A DNA stretch of 6,842 bases from Chloroflexota bacterium. GTDB lineage: Bacteria > Chloroflexota > Dehalococcoidia > UBA3495. Numbering within the stretch: position 1 is the stretch's first letter; the number at the start of each line of letters is the position of its first letter. Shown here piece after piece: positions 5,940 through 6,842 of the stretch. The notes below the pieces were generated by a model that made no database searches, was not told the origin of the DNA, and saw only the letters and a list, made by a program, of their open reading frames with translations. Position numbers and translations under genes: made by a program. The stretch spans positions 1 to 6,842 of the forward strand of contig JADFNR010000151.1 of the NCBI GenBank assembly GCA_022563275.1, read 5' to 3'.

Positions 5940-6842
5940 CTAGGACTTTGTTGTGCCGACGGATTCTTCTACCACCGCAGGCAGCTTCATGGTGAACGTC
6001 GAGCCTTTCCCGGCTTCACTTTCCACCAGCACCGTGCCGCCCATCATCTCGCAGAAGTGACGGGTGATGGCCAAGCCCAGACCCGTGCCGCCATAATTTC
6101 GCCTGGTCGAGGCTTCTGCCTGGGCGAACGCTTCAAAGAGCCGTCCCATCTGTTCTTCGGTCATGCCGATGCCCGTGTCACCGACGGCAAAGTTGATCCA
6201 GTCGCGACCATCGTCGGTATATCGGCTAACCGTCAATGAGATTGTCCCCTGTTCAGTGAACTTGCTGGCGTTGCTGAGCAGGTTGAAAAGGCATTGCCTG
6301 ATCTTGGTGGTGTCGGCGTGGATTGAACCAACCGAGTCGGGGCAGTCTATCTCCAAGGTGTTGGAGTTCTTCTCCACCAGGGTCTGCATGGTGGTTGCCA
6401 CGTCTTGGACCATAGCACCGACGGGGAACGTCTCCAAATAGATGTCCATGGCCCCGGCTTCAATCTTGGAGATGTCCAAGACATCATTGATCAGGCCAAG
6501 TAGATGTTTGCCCGCGCCGTTGATGCGATTAAGGTCTTCCTCGAATTCCTCGTTTTCCAGATCTGCCGCCTCTTCCTGGAGCATCTCGCTGTAGCCGATG
6601 ATGGCGTTCAGAGGGGTGCGCAGTTCGTGGCTCATGTTGGCCAGGAACTGGCTCTTGGTGCGGTTGGCTTCCTCGGCATCTTCCCGCGCTTGCTGGGTCT
6701 CCTCTATGAATTTGGCGTTCCCGATGGCCACCGCAGCGCTGTCGGCCAGGTTTTGGACCAAATTGACCTCTTCTTCGGAGAATTCCCGGTGTCGGTCAAA
6801 CGCCACGAACAGGACTCCGTACGTTTCGTTCCGAAGTATTAT
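5940..6842 (-). CDS. GAF-domain hybrid-type sensor histidine kinase, 5'-truncated
   Basis: This is a two-component sensor kinase that autophosphorylates on His and passes the phosphate to a response regulator. The frame stays open to the right edge, giving 300 visible residues. The GTG at 6806 lies inside the GAF domain (the frame reads YGVLF across it) and is not the start. Visible order: the end of a GAF domain (residues 1 to about 45, with [11 protein letters not shown]); a short charged linker helix; HisKA with phospho-acceptor His72 in [20 protein letters not shown]; then HATPase_c. The latter shows an N box ([11 protein letters not shown], about 185-195), a G1 box DTGIGM (from 222), an F box LFEAFAQAE and a G2 box GGTGLGL (251-257). 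All ATP-binding motifs are intact. There are no membrane segments in the visible part and no C-terminal receiver; the protein ends 17 residues after the last kinase strand. The signal sensed and the partner regulator are unknown. Confidence 0.93.
   Translation of the reverse strand: MILRNETYGVLFVAFDRHREFSEEEVNLVQNLADSAAVAIGNAKFIEETQQAREDAEEANRTKSQFLANMSHELRTPLNAIIGYSEMLQEEAADLENEEFEEDLNRINGAGKHLLGLINDVLDISKIEAGAMDIYLETFPVGAMVQDVATTMQTLVEKNSNTLEIDCPDSVGSIHADTTKIRQCLFNLLSNASKFTEQGTISLTVSRYTDDGRDWINFAVGDTGIGMTEEQMGRLFEAFAQAEASTRRNYGGTGLGLAITRHFCEMMGGTVLVESEAGKGSTFTMKLPAVVEESVGTTKS

Overview
This is a GC-rich bacterial window dominated by a glycine cleavage operon. The cluster gcvT-gcvH-gcvPA-gcvPB lies on the minus strand (about 5275 down to 959). 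It encodes the T and H proteins and the split, two-subunit form of the P protein (glycine decarboxylase). The split P protein is typical of Gram-positives, Thermotogae, Deinococcus-Thermus, Chloroflexi and archaea, and argues against gamma-proteobacteria and mitochondria. Together with the high GC content and a TTCGAC...CGAACGG-type intergenic element, I lean towards an uncultivated Chloroflexota-like (Dehalococcoidia/SAR202-type) bacterium. That assignment is an inference of low to moderate confidence.

Layout. (1) 1-819, plus strand: the C-terminal ~90% of a beta-hydroxyacid dehydrogenase (3-hydroxyisobutyrate dehydrogenase / tartronate semialdehyde reductase family), cut by the left edge. 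(2) 820-958: a convergent intergenic gap with a 77-nt imperfect inverted repeat that encloses two smaller hairpins. (3) 959-5275, minus strand: the gcv operon, very tightly packed, with two identical TGATG stop/start overlaps and one 5-nt gap. (4) 5276-5405: a compact divergent promoter region in which the predicted -35 boxes of the gcv operon and of the plus-strand gene overlap. (5) 5406-5810, plus strand: a small DUF1330-like alpha/beta-barrel protein. (6) 5811-5939: a convergent gap with hairpins. (7) 5940-6842, minus strand: the C-terminal 300 residues of a GAF-domain sensor histidine kinase, cut by the right edge.

How it works together. The four gcv genes supply the P, H and T proteins for oxidative cleavage of glycine to CO2, ammonia and methylene-tetrahydrofolate. 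The fourth component, dihydrolipoamide dehydrogenase (L protein), and the lipoylation enzymes are not in this window. The predicted gcv promoter lies downstream of the longest possible gcvT start. This and the position of the catalytic Asp place the real gcvT start at the GTG at 5275, giving 367 aa. I see no glycine riboswitch, because the predicted leader is only about 48 nt. The other three genes have no demonstrable functional link to the operon. I find no evidence of a novel multi-gene system; the items most worth a second look are the overlapping divergent promoters and the structured intergenic element.
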